The notes: generated from the sequence alone by a model not told the origin. A stretch of 61,110 bases of DNA from DAOUBF01 sp034432795 (GCA_034432795.1 DAOUBF010000070.1:1-61110); one strand, 5' to 3'; numbered from the stretch's first letter, positions 1 to 8,201 are shown. A program made the numbers and translations.

Positions 1-144
1 TTTCCCTCCCCGGCGTAGGGCAGGTTTCCATACCTGCCGCTCTTCGGTCCTGCTGCGGCGACTATGGAAAGCCTTTCGGCGGCTATGGAAAGCCGCCCTG
101 CAGGCCCGCCTCGCCCATCCCGCCATTTATGAGAGGACCTCAAC
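1..144. repeat. Dispersed two-hairpin repeat, copy A
   Basis: This is the first of three copies of a roughly 140-nt interspersed repeat (others near 19199-19370 and 33076-33216). It holds two small palindromes: arms GGCAGGT/ACCTGCC and arms GGCGGCT/AGCCGCC. Copies A and C also share a tail ending in TTTATGAGAGGA. The window edge may cut its left end. No coding function is visible. Confidence 0.8.
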
Positions 145-200
145 GACGGCGGGCAAGAGCTTCGGTTTTAAGCGCAAATTGTCTACTTAAGCCCCGGCCA

Positions 201-312
201 TTACCCCTCTGGGGTGCGAATGAATATAATACGATTCACATGCTTCGCCTGGATTTATTTGTGAAGAAAGGAACTAATAATTATAATACATACATCTTTG
301 AACCCAGGGAGG
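201..312 (+). promoter_or_regulatory. Promoter region and ribosome binding site of nrfHA
   Basis: A very good sigma-70-like promoter is present: TTGTGA at 259-264, a 17-nt spacer, TATAAT at 282-287. A second possible one is TTACCC at 201-206, 18 nt, TATAAT at 225-230. An inverted repeat TTCACA (235-240)/TGTGAA (260-265) overlaps the -35 box and could be an operator. A GGGAGG Shine-Dalgarno lies at 307-312, 6 nt before the nrfH ATG. The AT-rich sequence contrasts with the GC-rich surroundings. The operator is inference. Confidence 0.6.
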
Positions 313-318
313 CCCTAA

Positions 319-822
319 ATGGCTGAAGTCCCTGCCCCTATGCCCACCCGCACACAGCGCGGGTGGCCAACGCTTTCTCTGCCGTTCTGGGCAGTGGTAC
401 TGCTCACCGCGCTCGCTGGTGGCATCGTCGGCCTGGGCAGCTACACCTTTGTTTACGCCAGGGGGTTCTCCTATTTTTCCGATGATCCGACGGCCTGCGT
501 CAACTGCCATATCATGCGCGAGGTGTACGACGGCTGGAACAACAGCAGCCATAAGGCCGTTGCCACCTGCAACGACTGCCACACGCCGCATACGCTGCCA
601 GCGAAGCTTCTCACCAAGGCGATCAACGGCTTTAATCACGGCGCTGCCTTTACCACCGGCAACTTCCCGGAGCCGATCTTTATCACGCAGCGCAACCGCG
701 ACATTGCCCAAGAGAACTGCCTGTACTGTCACGGCGATCTGGTCGCCATGATCAGCCACCGCGACAGCGCTACGCCGACCGACTGCCTGCGCTGTCATCG
801 CACGGTCGGACATGGGCGCTGA
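319..822 (+). CDS. nrfH: NrfH-type tetraheme cytochrome c, quinol-oxidising subunit
   Basis: Membrane-anchored tetraheme c-type cytochrome of the NapC/NirT/NrfH family. It is expected to take electrons from menaquinol and pass them to the nitrite reductase encoded next door. One hydrophobic anchor lies at about residues 22-46. Four CXXCH heme-binding motifs are seen at residues 60-64, 84-88, 134-138 and 156-160, the number typical of NrfH. The 167-aa length fits NrfH better than longer NapC proteins. The ATG at 319 has a good ribosome binding site and a strong promoter. It lies 55 nt upstream of nrfA, so the two form a transcription unit. Confidence 0.92.
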   Translation: MAEVPAPMPTRTQRGWPTLSLPFWAVVLLTALAGGIVGLGSYTFVYARGFSYFSDDPTACVNCHIMREVYDGWNNSSHKAVATCNDCHTPHTLPAKLLTKAINGFNHGAAFTTGNFPEPIFITQRNRDIAQENCLYCHGDLVAMISHRDSATPTDCLRCHRTVGHGR

Positions 823-877
823 GCCTCTCCTCTGGGAGGAAGGAATATCTGGAGAGAAGGAATAGAGGGGGAAAACT

Positions 878-2179
878 ATGACAGCATCTTTTTGGACCCG
901 ACGCAACCTTATCCTGCTGGCCCTGGCCTTCATCGTGGGCGCGGGCCTGATGCTGGGCCTTGCCGCGCTCCTGGTCAACATCCAACAGCGCCAGGAGGAG
1001 GCCGCCCAATACCCGCTCAAAGTCGTAGACATTGCAGAGAACGAGCTGGACCCTGCCGTCTGGGGGCGGAATTTCCCCCGCGAATACGACAGGTTCGTGT
1101 TAACCGCCAATGATACCATCTCCACGACCTACGGCGGCTCCATCCCTTACAGCAAGCTGGAACGCTACCCCGTGCTTAAGCGGCTGTGGGCCGGTTATCC
1201 TTTCAGCGTGGACTACAACGAGGAGCGCGGCCACTTTTACGCCCTGATTGACCAGAAGCAGACCAAGCGCCAGGAGGTCGTCCAGCAGCCGGGCGCCTGC
1301 GCCAACTGCCATGCGGCGGAGGCCCCCCTGCTGATCGCCGAGTTGGGCTGGGAGACGTTCAACCGCACCCCCTATAAGGAACTGGCGGACCGCCTCCACC
1401 TGGGGACGTCCTGCCACGACTGCCACGATCCCAAGACCATGAACCTGCGCATTACGCGGCCCGCTTTCATCAACGCCATGCAGGCACGCGGCATTGACGT
1501 GACCCAGGCCACGCGCCAGGAGATGCGCACTTACGTCTGTGCCCAGTGCCACGTGGAATACTATTTCCTGGGCGACAATAAAATCCTGACCTTCCCCTGG
1601 AGCCAGGGATACACCATTGACGACATCCAGGCCCACTACGACAAATACGGCTTCAAGGACTGGACACACCAGGAGACCGGTGCGCCCATGATCAAAATAC
1701 AGCACCCGGAATTTGAGATGTTCACCACCAGCATCCACTACCGTTCGGGTGTCTCTTGCGCGGATTGCCATATGCCCTATATCCGCGAGGGCGCGGTCAA
1801 AATCTCCGACCACTGGCTGCGCAGCCCGCTGACCAACATCAACAAGGCCTGCCAGACCTGCCACCGCCAGACCGAGCAGGAGTTGATTGACCGCGTCGCC
1901 CTGATCCAGGATCGCACCGCCGAACTCTTGCGCCGCACTGAAGCCGCCCTGGTCGCCGCGATTGACGCGATTGTGGCTGCGCAGCAGGCTGGCGCCAGCG
2001 ACGCCGACCTGGCCCAGGCGCGCCAGTTACACCGCGAAGCCTCCATGCGTTGGGATTTTGTCTTCTCGGAGAACAGCACGGGCTTTCACAGCCCGCAGGA
2101 AGCCGCCCGCGTCCTGGCGACCGCGATTGACCTGGCCCGCCAGGCCCAGCTTGAAGCGGAACGGGTGACGCCCAGGTAA
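878..2179 (+). CDS. nrfA: Ammonia-forming pentaheme cytochrome c nitrite reductase
   Basis: Periplasmic/extracytoplasmic NrfA that reduces nitrite to ammonium with six electrons supplied through NrfH. A hydrophobic N-terminal segment (about 11-33) acts as signal or anchor. Five heme motifs are seen: C141-H145, C179-H183, C221-H225, C294-H298, C325-H329. Family landmarks include CAQCHVEYYF around heme 3, an HPE segment, and the SIHYRSGVSCADCHMPY region carrying the active-site His. The first motif is CANCH, whereas classical NrfA has CXXCK at the catalytic heme. CXXCH versions are known, for example in Campylobacter. A purine-rich ribosome binding site (GAGGGGG) precedes the ATG. Confidence 0.92.
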   Translation: MTASFWTRRNLILLALAFIVGAGLMLGLAALLVNIQQRQEEAAQYPLKVVDIAENELDPAVWGRNFPREYDRFVLTANDTISTTYGGSIPYSKLERYPVLKRLWAGYPFSVDYNEERGHFYALIDQKQTKRQEVVQQPGACANCHAAEAPLLIAELGWETFNRTPYKELADRLHLGTSCHDCHDPKTMNLRITRPAFINAMQARGIDVTQATRQEMRTYVCAQCHVEYYFLGDNKILTFPWSQGYTIDDIQAHYDKYGFKDWTHQETGAPMIKIQHPEFEMFTTSIHYRSGVSCADCHMPYIREGAVKISDHWLRSPLTNINKACQTCHRQTEQELIDRVALIQDRTAELLRRTEAALVAAIDAIVAAQQAGASDADLAQARQLHREASMRWDFVFSENSTGFHSPQEAARVLATAIDLARQAQLEAERVTPR

Positions 2180-2224
2180 GCCAGCAGAGCACATGACCCC
2201 AGTGCTCCTGAAAGGAGAGCAACC

Positions 2225-3007
2225 ATGAGCACCGACACCACACGTGTGACCCCAATCCACATCCCCTACCCGGCATCCGGCGACCGACATCTGCGGCTCA
2301 GCGTTGGGGCGTGCCGCCTCAGGGTCAGGCCGGGCGACGAAGATGCCTGGGTCACGGGCACGTACACCGACCCAACCGGCGCGCTGCCAGCGCAAATTAC
2401 GCAGGAGGGCGGCACTGCCCGGATCAGTCAGGAGTATCGCTGGCCGGAGGTATGGGGCACGATCACCAGCCCACCCAGGTTTGATCTGGCACTGGGCAAG
2501 GCCGGGCCGTACATGCTGACGATTGAGGCTGGGGCGAGTGAAACCGACCTCGATCTCGGTGGCCTGCCCATCAGCCGCCTAGAGGTCAAGCAGGGCGCGG
2601 GCAAGTACCGCATTGACTTCTCCGCGCCCAACCCGCAGGCGATGAGCCTGTTTGACCTTGACGCCGGCGCCGGCGATATTGAGTTGAGCCACCTGGTAAA
2701 CGCTAACTTCGCCGAGATGAGCATTGATGGCGGTGCTGCCGCTTACCGGCTGGATTTCAGCGGCACACTGCAGCGCGATGCTTATGTCAAGATTTCAACC
2801 GGCGTCTCCTCGGTGGAGATCCGCGTTCCTGCCTCTACCGCCGCAAAGATCAGCACCGAGTCGGTCCTGGGCAGCATAGAGATAGGCGACGGTTTCATGA
2901 AGAAAGAAGGCGCCTTCTGGACCGAGGCTGCACTGGCGGGCAAAAGACCGGTGCTGACGATCCGCACCAGCGTTGCGCTGGGGTCACTGCGCTTGCAGGT
3001 GATGTAG
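2225..3007 (+). CDS. Beta-rich protein resembling LiaF C-terminal/DUF4097 domains
   Basis: 260 aa with no signal peptide or membrane segment. Its repeated short beta-strand pattern with Gly and Asp turns (LDLGG, DAGAGDIELS, STGVSSVEIRVP, LGSIEIGDG) resembles the beta-solenoid-like 'toastrack' domains found in LiaF C-terminal and DUF4097/DUF2154 proteins. These are often linked to envelope stress sensing, but no function can be assigned here. GGAGAG 7 nt before the ATG supports the start. It lies 45 nt after nrfA on the same strand and may be co-transcribed, although a weak hairpin (GAGCAC 2187-2192/GTGCTC 2202-2207) sits between them. Confidence 0.6.
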   Translation: MSTDTTRVTPIHIPYPASGDRHLRLSVGACRLRVRPGDEDAWVTGTYTDPTGALPAQITQEGGTARISQEYRWPEVWGTITSPPRFDLALGKAGPYMLTIEAGASETDLDLGGLPISRLEVKQGAGKYRIDFSAPNPQAMSLFDLDAGAGDIELSHLVNANFAEMSIDGGAAAYRLDFSGTLQRDAYVKISTGVSSVEIRVPASTAAKISTESVLGSIEIGDGFMKKEGAFWTEAALAGKRPVLTIRTSVALGSLRLQVM

Positions 3008-3013
3008 ATCATC

Positions 3014-3044
3014 AGATGCTTCGCTTGCGCTCAGAATGACATCG
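3014..3044. repeat. CTTCGCTT...CAGAATGACATCG interspersed repeat, copy 1
   Basis: A short dispersed sequence also present at 25121-25149, where it lies inside a coding region. The shared blocks are CTTCGCTT and CAGAATGACATCG. Here it spans the end of the gap before mutY and supplies the mutY ATG (AGAATGACA). Confidence 0.6.
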
Positions 3045-4118
3045 TTTGCGGATCGCCTGCTGGCGTGGTATCGCCTTCAACCCCGCGACCTGCCCTGGCG
3101 GCGCACCCGCGACCCCTACGCCATCTGGGTCGCCGAGGTCATGCTGCAACAGACACAGGTGGAGACCGTCATTCCCTACTACGAACGCTTCCTGGCACGC
3201 TTCCCCACTGTAGAGGCCCTGGCGGCCGCCCCCCTGGATGACGTGCTCAGGCTGTGGGCCGGGTTGGGCTATTATGCCCGCGCCCGCCACCTGCACGCCG
3301 CCGCCCGGCGCATCCTCGCCGAGCACGGCGGCCAGGTGCCCGCCGACCTGGAGGCGCTGCTCCGCCTGCCCGGCGTTGGCCGCTACACCGCCGGCGCCAT
3401 CCTGAGCATCGCTTTCAACCAGGATGCCCCTGTGTTGGACGGCAACGTGCGCCGTGTGCTCTGCCGCGTCTTCCACATCACCGAGGACCCACGCCAACCG
3501 GCGGTGGAGCGCCGCCTGTGGGACCTGGCCGCCAGTTTAGTCCCGCCGGGGCGGGCGGGCGATTACAACCAGGCGCTTATGGACCTGGGCGCGACGGTGT
3601 GCACGCCGCACGCTCCGCGTTGCCCCGCCTGCCCGCTGATGACCCTATGCCAGGCCCAGAAGCGTGGCGACCAGGAGCGCCTGCCGGTCAAAGCGCCGCG
3701 CCGCGAATTGCCCCACTACGACGTGACGGCGGGGGTCATCTGGCGGGATGGCCGCGTGCTCCTGGCGCAGCGGCGGCCCGAGGGGTTGCTCGGCGGGCTG
3801 TGGGAGTTCCCCGGTGGCAAGCAGGAAGCCGGTGAGACGCTGGAGGACTGCCTGCGGCGTGAGCTTCGCGAGGAGTTGGGTATTGAGGTGGAGATCGGCC
3901 CTCAGTTCATGACGCTGGCGCACGCCTACAGCCACTTCCGCATCACCCTGCACGTCTTCACCTGCCGCCACACAAGCGGCGAGCCTCAGGCCCTGGGCTG
4001 CGCCGCCTGGCGTTGGGTCGCGCCCGACGAACTGGCGAGCTATGCGATGGCTGCAACGGACCGGCAGATCGCGCAGCGGGTGGCTCAGGCCGCGCCTATC
4101 AAGGCGGTGGGGCGCTGA
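3036..4118 (+). CDS. mutY: A/G-specific adenine DNA glycosylase MutY
   Basis: Base-excision repair enzyme that removes adenine mispaired with 8-oxoguanine. The N-terminal half is an HhH-GPD glycosylase: LPWRRTRDPYAIWVAEVMLQQTQV start, helix-hairpin-helix LPGVGRYTAGAI, catalytic Asp in VLDGNV, and a [4Fe-4S] loop C-X6-C-X2-C-X5-C near residues 190-206. The C-terminal third is a MutT-like domain whose Nudix box (GX5EX7REXXEEXG) is complete. The start lies in a dispersed repeat and has no obvious ribosome binding site, so translation may be coupled to the upstream gene. The 360-aa length is normal. Its 3' end overlaps the opposite-strand gene by 20 nt. Confidence 0.93.
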   Translation: MTSFADRLLAWYRLQPRDLPWRRTRDPYAIWVAEVMLQQTQVETVIPYYERFLARFPTVEALAAAPLDDVLRLWAGLGYYARARHLHAAARRILAEHGGQVPADLEALLRLPGVGRYTAGAILSIAFNQDAPVLDGNVRRVLCRVFHITEDPRQPAVERRLWDLAASLVPPGRAGDYNQALMDLGATVCTPHAPRCPACPLMTLCQAQKRGDQERLPVKAPRRELPHYDVTAGVIWRDGRVLLAQRRPEGLLGGLWEFPGGKQEAGETLEDCLRRELREELGIEVEIGPQFMTLAHAYSHFRITLHVFTCRHTSGEPQALGCAAWRWVAPDELASYAMAATDRQIAQRVAQAAPIKAVGR

Positions 4119-4863
4119 TGGTCAGCGAGACCGTGCACTGCTCAAAGTTGCCGTCCACTTTGACGACCACCAGCCGGAACAGGTAGGGGCCGGAAGCAAA
4201 CGGGGCGGCGTTCCACGAGCCGAGAAAGCCGCTCGCCGGGCTGGAGTAGGTGGAGAGGGTCACCCAGGCGCCGCCTGTGCCTTCCCCCTGCAACTCAAAC
4301 TTATAGAAGCTGAAATTCTCCAGTTCTGCCCGCCCATACACCTCCACCACCCCGCTGACCTCGGCGCCGTTGCCCGGCGCTGTCAGATTCACCGAAGGGT
4401 TGGCGCAATTGGGCGGGACCCCGGCGGAGGGCTTCGTCGGCGTCGCGGCGGGTGTCTCTGTCACCGCAGGCGTGGCCGTGGGCACGGGCGTGGGGCTGTA
4501 AGCGGGCGTCGGCGTTGATGTAGCCGTCGCGGTGGGTGTCGGTGGGAGGGTGGGCAGCGGCGGCTCCGTGATGAACACACCCGGAGGGGTGGGCGAGGCC
4601 TGGGCCACCGGCAGCGGTGGCAATTCCGGCACCACCCAGCGATTCACAGCATAGACCCCCGCGCCCAGGCCGATAAACAGCACCGTCACCAATAGCATAC
4701 GGCGCTTTTCGCTCAGCGCGCTCTCGCGTTCCAGCCCAAACAGGGCTTCCTGCGCCCGTCGCCGCGCCTGGAAGTAGGCGCGACCGTAGATGATCAGCCC
4801 GACCAGGCTGATCAGGTAGAGCCAGGTTGCGTAGCGTGCCACAAGCTGGAGAAGGAAGGGCAT
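4099..4863 (-). CDS. Membrane-anchored protein with Thr/Pro linker and Ig-like C-terminal domain
   Basis: 254 aa. Two membrane segments (about 11-27 and 56-73) enclose a short basic/acidic cytoplasmic loop. A long low-complexity Pro/Thr/Ala linker follows (about 82-145) and then a beta-rich domain (about 150-254) with two Cys that could form a disulfide. The C-terminal domain looks like the Ig-like/Big modules common on Chloroflexota surface proteins, here probably outside the membrane. It follows punA at 54 nt on the same strand; the gap contains a hairpin. The function is unknown. Confidence 0.65.
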   Translation of the reverse strand: MPFLLQLVARYATWLYLISLVGLIIYGRAYFQARRRAQEALFGLERESALSEKRRMLLVTVLFIGLGAGVYAVNRWVVPELPPLPVAQASPTPPGVFITEPPLPTLPPTPTATATSTPTPAYSPTPVPTATPAVTETPAATPTKPSAGVPPNCANPSVNLTAPGNGAEVSGVVEVYGRAELENFSFYKFELQGEGTGGAWVTLSTYSSPASGFLGSWNAAPFASGPYLFRLVVVKVDGNFEQCTVSLTISAPPP

Positions 4864-4893
4864 CGTGCTCTAGACGACAGGCAGCAAACGATG

Positions 4894-4914
4894 AACGACC
4901 CCATCGTGGTCGTT
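4894..4914 (-). promoter_or_regulatory. Small hairpin between punA and the downstream gene
   Basis: Inverted repeat AACGACC (4894-4900)/GGTCGTT (4908-4914) in the 54-nt gap downstream of punA. It has no U-run, so it may be a processing or partial attenuation site. This is inference. Confidence 0.3.
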
Positions 4915-4917
4915 GCC

Positions 4918-5784
4918 TCAAGGCAACGCACGCAGGATCCCCCGGATGAGCGCCGTCAGCCGGGGCACAATCACCTGGCCGGTCGCCAACACCTCATCGT
5001 GGGTCGTCGGCTGGTCCGGTGCAGGCTCAAACCGGGCTATGTTGGTGATGCCGGAGATGCCCAACACGCGCAGGCCCCCGTGACGGGCCACGATCACCTC
5101 CGGCACGGTGGACATGCCAACGGCATCCGCGCCGATCAGCCGCAGAAAGCGCAGGTCTGCTGGGGTTTCAAAGCTGGGGCCGGAGATACAGATGTACACG
5201 CCCTCATGCAAGGGAATGCCCAGGGCGCGGGCCACCTGCCGGGCCAGTGCCCGCAGTTCGGCATCATAGGCCTGGGACATGTCCGGGAAGCGCGGCCCCA
5301 GCGTATCGTCATTGGGGCCGCGCAAGGGGTTCAGGCCCACCATCCCAATCAGGCCGATATGGTCGCTGATGAGCATGAGGTCGCCGGCGTGAAACGCCGG
5401 GTTTAGCCCCCCGGCAGCGTTGGTGACGATCAGGGTGGAAATGCCCATAAGCTGCATCACCCGCACCGGCAGCGTCACCTGGTCCATAGAATAGCCTTCG
5501 TAATAGTGCGCCCGCCCCTGCATCACCATGACCTCCTGGCCTTCCAGCCGCCCGATGACCAACTGGCCGGGGTGGCCGGCCACCGTTGAACTCGGCCAGT
5601 AGGGGATCTCGGTGTAGGGAATGCGGTCCGCGTCCTCAACCGCGTCGGCCAGAGCGCTCAGGCCGGAGCCCAGGATGATCCCAATAGTGGGCGCGTAGCG
5701 TGTACGACGGCGCACGGCAGCCGTGGCTGTCTCAAACTCGGCCCGACCCAGGAACATGTTCATGCTCACATTCATGGTGCTCAA
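4918..5784 (-). CDS. punA: Purine nucleoside phosphorylase
   Basis: Trimeric-type (PNP/MTAP family) purine nucleoside phosphorylase that splits inosine or guanosine with phosphate to the free base and ribose-1-phosphate. Seen: the phosphate-binding GIILGSGLS at about 35-43, QGRAHYYEGYS, VTNAAGGLNP, the GPSFETPADLR substrate loop and the GMSTVPEV motif. The 288-aa length is typical. It sits in a leftward group of housekeeping genes. The BMP-type nucleoside importer at 33.5-38.8 kb could supply substrates, which is inference from function only. Confidence 0.9.
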   Translation of the reverse strand: MSTMNVSMNMFLGRAEFETATAAVRRRTRYAPTIGIILGSGLSALADAVEDADRIPYTEIPYWPSSTVAGHPGQLVIGRLEGQEVMVMQGRAHYYEGYSMDQVTLPVRVMQLMGISTLIVTNAAGGLNPAFHAGDLMLISDHIGLIGMVGLNPLRGPNDDTLGPRFPDMSQAYDAELRALARQVARALGIPLHEGVYICISGPSFETPADLRFLRLIGADAVGMSTVPEVIVARHGGLRVLGISGITNIARFEPAPDQPTTHDEVLATGQVIVPRLTALIRGILRALP

Positions 5785-5812
5785 CGGATTATTCAGGAAT
5801 CAAGAAAACCGG

Positions 5813-6451
5813 TCACAGCCGCGCCAGAAGCTCCGCTTTCTTGGCCTGAAACTCCTCTTCAGTGATAATGCCCTTTTGGCGCAGGGCATCCAGTTCAGCA
5901 ATGAGTTCGGGAATACCGACTTCCGCTGGGGCAGGCGTCTCCAGGACGCGCGCGGCTCTGGCGCGGAAATCCTCCAGCGCGCCCATCGCCTCTTTCTGGT
6001 TGAGCATCTCGGTCTTGAAGCGGATGGGATGGGCGATGCGATGGAAGATATTCACGCCCACATCGCTACCGGTGATGATCTCAATATCGCCGAAATCCAG
6101 CAGCCGGCCCAGCGCCGATTGCACCATGACCACGTCGTTGACCTTCTCCAGCGACGAGTCGGACACATGCTTGTTAAACACGCCCTCAATCTGCATCACG
6201 CGCCGGTTGGTGATGACGTACTGCTCGTTCCACCACTGCAGATAGCGGTAGATGAAATGGCCCAGGGGCAGAACCAGCAGGATCAACAGGAAGGGGCCGA
6301 CCAGGAGCGGCGTGGTCAGGATTGCCGCGATGATGATCGCCAGGGCGATCAGGCCGTCCACCAGCGCGTCGCGCAGCAGGACGATCCAATGCTGGCGAGC
6401 GATGAGCACAATCTTTTCATTGCGAGCCATGAGTCTGTCAAGGTACGTCAT
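5813..6451 (-). CDS. bPH2/SHOCT domain membrane protein
   Basis: 212 aa. Two hydrophobic segments (about 25-68) are followed by a bacterial PH-like domain (bPH2/DUF304: YVITNRRVMQIEG, then SLEKVNDVVMVQSALGRLLDFGDIEI), and a C-terminal SHOCT motif (about 184-212) with the pattern LRQKGIITEEEF. SHOCT domains are thought to mediate oligomerisation. The role is unknown. Its start overlaps the stop of the recombinase gene by 4 nt, indicating translational coupling. Confidence 0.75.
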   Translation of the reverse strand: MTYLDRLMARNEKIVLIARQHWIVLLRDALVDGLIALAIIIAAILTTPLLVGPFLLILLVLPLGHFIYRYLQWWNEQYVITNRRVMQIEGVFNKHVSDSSLEKVNDVVMVQSALGRLLDFGDIEIITGSDVGVNIFHRIAHPIRFKTEMLNQKEAMGALEDFRARAARVLETPAPAEVGIPELIAELDALRQKGIITEEEFQAKKAELLARL

Positions 6452-7326
6452 AGGGCCTCCGTTGTCGCCGAGCGGGCGACCTGGACGTACACCTGGGTGG
6501 TTGCGGGGTTGGCATGGCCCAGGAGCTGTTGCACTTCATTGACATCGGCGCCGCTGGTGAGCCTGTGCGCCGCGAAGGAGTGGCGCAGGGTGTGCGGCGT
6601 CACTTCCCCCTGAATTTGGGCGGCCTCGGCGTACGCCTTAATGATGAGCCAAAGCCCCTGCCGGGTCAGCTTCTGGCCGCGATGGTTCAAGAAAAGGGCC
6701 TCGTCCTGCGGGTCGCGCAACAGCGCCGGGCGCCCCTTCTCTATATAAGCGGCCAACGACTGGCAAACGCGGGCATCTATCGGGATGAGACGTTCACGCC
6801 CGCCCCGGCCCGAACAGCGCACCGTACAGGTGGCCAGGTCCACATCCGCCAGGCGCAGGTTGACCGCCTCGCTCACCCGCATCCCGCTGGCATAGAGGAG
6901 TTCCAGCAGCGCCCGGTCGCGCAGAGCCTTGGGCGCGTTTGTCTTGGGCGGCGCGTCCAGCAGCCGGGCCACGTCATCCGCCGACAACGGGCGCGGCAGG
7001 TGGCGTTCCACGTGGGGGGCATCCAGCCCGCTGGTCGGATCGGCGGCCAGTTGGCCGCGAGCGGTCAGGAAGCGGAAAAACGACTTGAGCGCCGCGATCT
7101 TCCGGGCGACGGTGGAAGGGGCATACTGGCGCTGCTTGAGATCAATGACATAGGCGATCACGCGGTCGCGGTCCACCTGGGCCCAATGGACCTGGTCAGA
7201 GGACTGGCCCCCCGTCAGAAAGTGGATGAACTGTGACAGGTCGTTCCGATACGCCGCCGTGGTGTTCTCCGAGCAGCCCTTCTCGCTGCTTAAGTAACGC
7301 AGAAAAGCATCCAGTTGCTCTTCCAT
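6448..7326 (-). CDS. Tyrosine recombinase, XerC/XerD type
   Basis: 292 aa, the usual size of chromosomal Xer recombinases. The N-terminal SAM-like DNA-binding domain covers about 1-90. The catalytic domain shows Arg150 (ASGMRVSEAV), His245-X2-Arg248 (HTLRHSF), His271 (LLGH) and nucleophile Tyr280. The most likely role is chromosome-dimer resolution at dif. Its housekeeping neighbours argue against a mobile-element integrase, and no attachment site was recognised. XerC and XerD cannot be distinguished from one copy. Confidence 0.85.
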   Translation of the reverse strand: MEEQLDAFLRYLSSEKGCSENTTAAYRNDLSQFIHFLTGGQSSDQVHWAQVDRDRVIAYVIDLKQRQYAPSTVARKIAALKSFFRFLTARGQLAADPTSGLDAPHVERHLPRPLSADDVARLLDAPPKTNAPKALRDRALLELLYASGMRVSEAVNLRLADVDLATCTVRCSGRGGRERLIPIDARVCQSLAAYIEKGRPALLRDPQDEALFLNHRGQKLTRQGLWLIIKAYAEAAQIQGEVTPHTLRHSFAAHRLTSGADVNEVQQLLGHANPATTQVYVQVARSATTEAL

Positions 7327-7387
7327 AAGGATACTCCTCAGATGCCCTCAAAGTCGTCATAAAGATGTCCGCTGAGAGGACAGGCGC

Positions 7388-7418
7388 ATTATAGCATAGA
7401 ATCTCCACAAGCGGCCAA
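7388..7418 (-). promoter_or_regulatory. Possible promoter upstream of the xer gene
   Basis: On the minus strand a perfect TATAAT lies at 7393-7388 with a weak -35-like TTGGCC at 7418-7413 and a 19-nt spacer. It would start transcription of the recombinase and the genes behind it. The -35 call is weak. Confidence 0.35.
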
Positions 7419-7459
7419 CCGCAGTTAAATATCCCTGGAAGGGCAGCAACCCGTCGGGC

Positions 7460-7897
7460 TTACCTCTCCAATAAGATCGTCACCGGCCCATCGTTGTGGA
7501 TTTCCACCAGCATCCTCGCGCCGAAGACGCCTGTCTGCACGGGGATGTCCTCAGCGCGCAGAAAGGCCACGAAGCGGGCAATGAGAGGTTCAGCGATCTC
7601 TGGCGGAGCCGCGTCGGTGAAGCTGGGCCGGCGCCCCTTACGGGCATCGGCGTATAGGGTGAACTGGGAGACGACCAGCGCGGCGCCGCCTACATCCTTG
7701 AGCGCCAGGTTGAACTTGCCTTCGGCGTCCTCAAAGATGCGCAGTGCAGCGATCTTCTGGGCCAGCCAGCGGGCGGCCTCCTCCGTATCCCCTGTGCGCA
7801 CCCCCACCAGGATGACGAAGCCACGCTCAATGGCCGCCACCACCTGCCCCTCAATAGTCACGGAAGCCCGTTTCACGCGCTGAACGACAGTTCGCAT
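7460..7897 (-). CDS. dtd: D-aminoacyl-tRNA deacylase
   Basis: 145 aa, full length for the DTD family, which removes D-amino acids mischarged on tRNA. Diagnostic motifs are seen: SQFTL at residues 77-81 and NDGPVT (the NXGPVT motif) at 135-140, which form the active site across the dimer interface. The start MRTVVQRV is the canonical N-terminus. It lies upstream of xer on the same strand, 133 nt away, with a possible xer promoter in the gap. Confidence 0.95.
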   Translation of the reverse strand: MRTVVQRVKRASVTIEGQVVAAIERGFVILVGVRTGDTEEAARWLAQKIAALRIFEDAEGKFNLALKDVGGAALVVSQFTLYADARKGRRPSFTDAAPPEIAEPLIARFVAFLRAEDIPVQTGVFGARMLVEIHNDGPVTILLER

Positions 7898-8000
7898 ATG
7901 CCCCTCAACGTCCCCATTGTCTATCCGCTGCCCCCTCCCCGGTCAAACCATCGCCATTATATGAAGCCCATATGGAGTTGCCAAGTGATAGGGGGAGCGG

Positions 8001-8160
8001 CCCTCATCCCCCAGCCCCCTTCTCCCACAGCCGTGGGAGAAGGGGGTGTAGGGACGCAATCCATCGCGCCTAATTATCACCTCCTCCCTCTCCCTCCCCC
8101 ATCCAGGGGGAGGGAATATGCCCCCTCCCCCTCTGTGGGGGAGGGTTGGGGTGGGGGGAG
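8001..8160. repeat. GC-rich palindromic intergenic repeats
   Basis: The 379-nt gap between dtd and hypF holds two adjacent hairpin repeats. The first (about 8001-8048) is a C-rich arm, CACAGCCGTG, and a G-rich arm. The second (about 8080-8160) alternates CCCTCCCCC and GGGGGAGGG blocks. The second copy is the near-identical reverse complement of the repeat at 25350-25433, and related copies are at 13121-13208. No coding function is seen. Confidence 0.75.
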
Positions 8161-8185
8161 AAGAATCGGATTTCCGGTGTAAATT

Positions 8186-8201
8186 GGTGACATTTATCAC
8201 A
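8186..8201 (+). promoter_or_regulatory. CRP/FNR-family-like operator upstream of hypF
   Basis: The palindrome GGTGA-N6-TCACA matches the TGTGA-N6-TCACA consensus of CRP-type regulators at nine of ten positions. It lies 76 nt before the hypF ATG, suitable for activation. Which regulator binds is unknown; Crp/Fnr family control of hydrogenase genes by redox or carbon status is known elsewhere. Confidence 0.4.

Noticed and set aside
1100..1864. 254-residue open frame antisense to nrfA
   Set aside because: The plus-strand frame has all NrfA motifs; the antisense frame has none and is a high-GC shadow. The same applies to similar long antisense frames over hypE, MutL-like and ABC genes.
6448..7326. 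Integrase of a mobile island
   Set aside because: Motifs and length fit chromosomal Xer; neighbours are housekeeping genes and no attachment site or tRNA is adjacent.
8001..8160. CRISPR-like repeats
   Set aside because: The repeats are palindromes of unequal size without regular unique spacers or cas genes.
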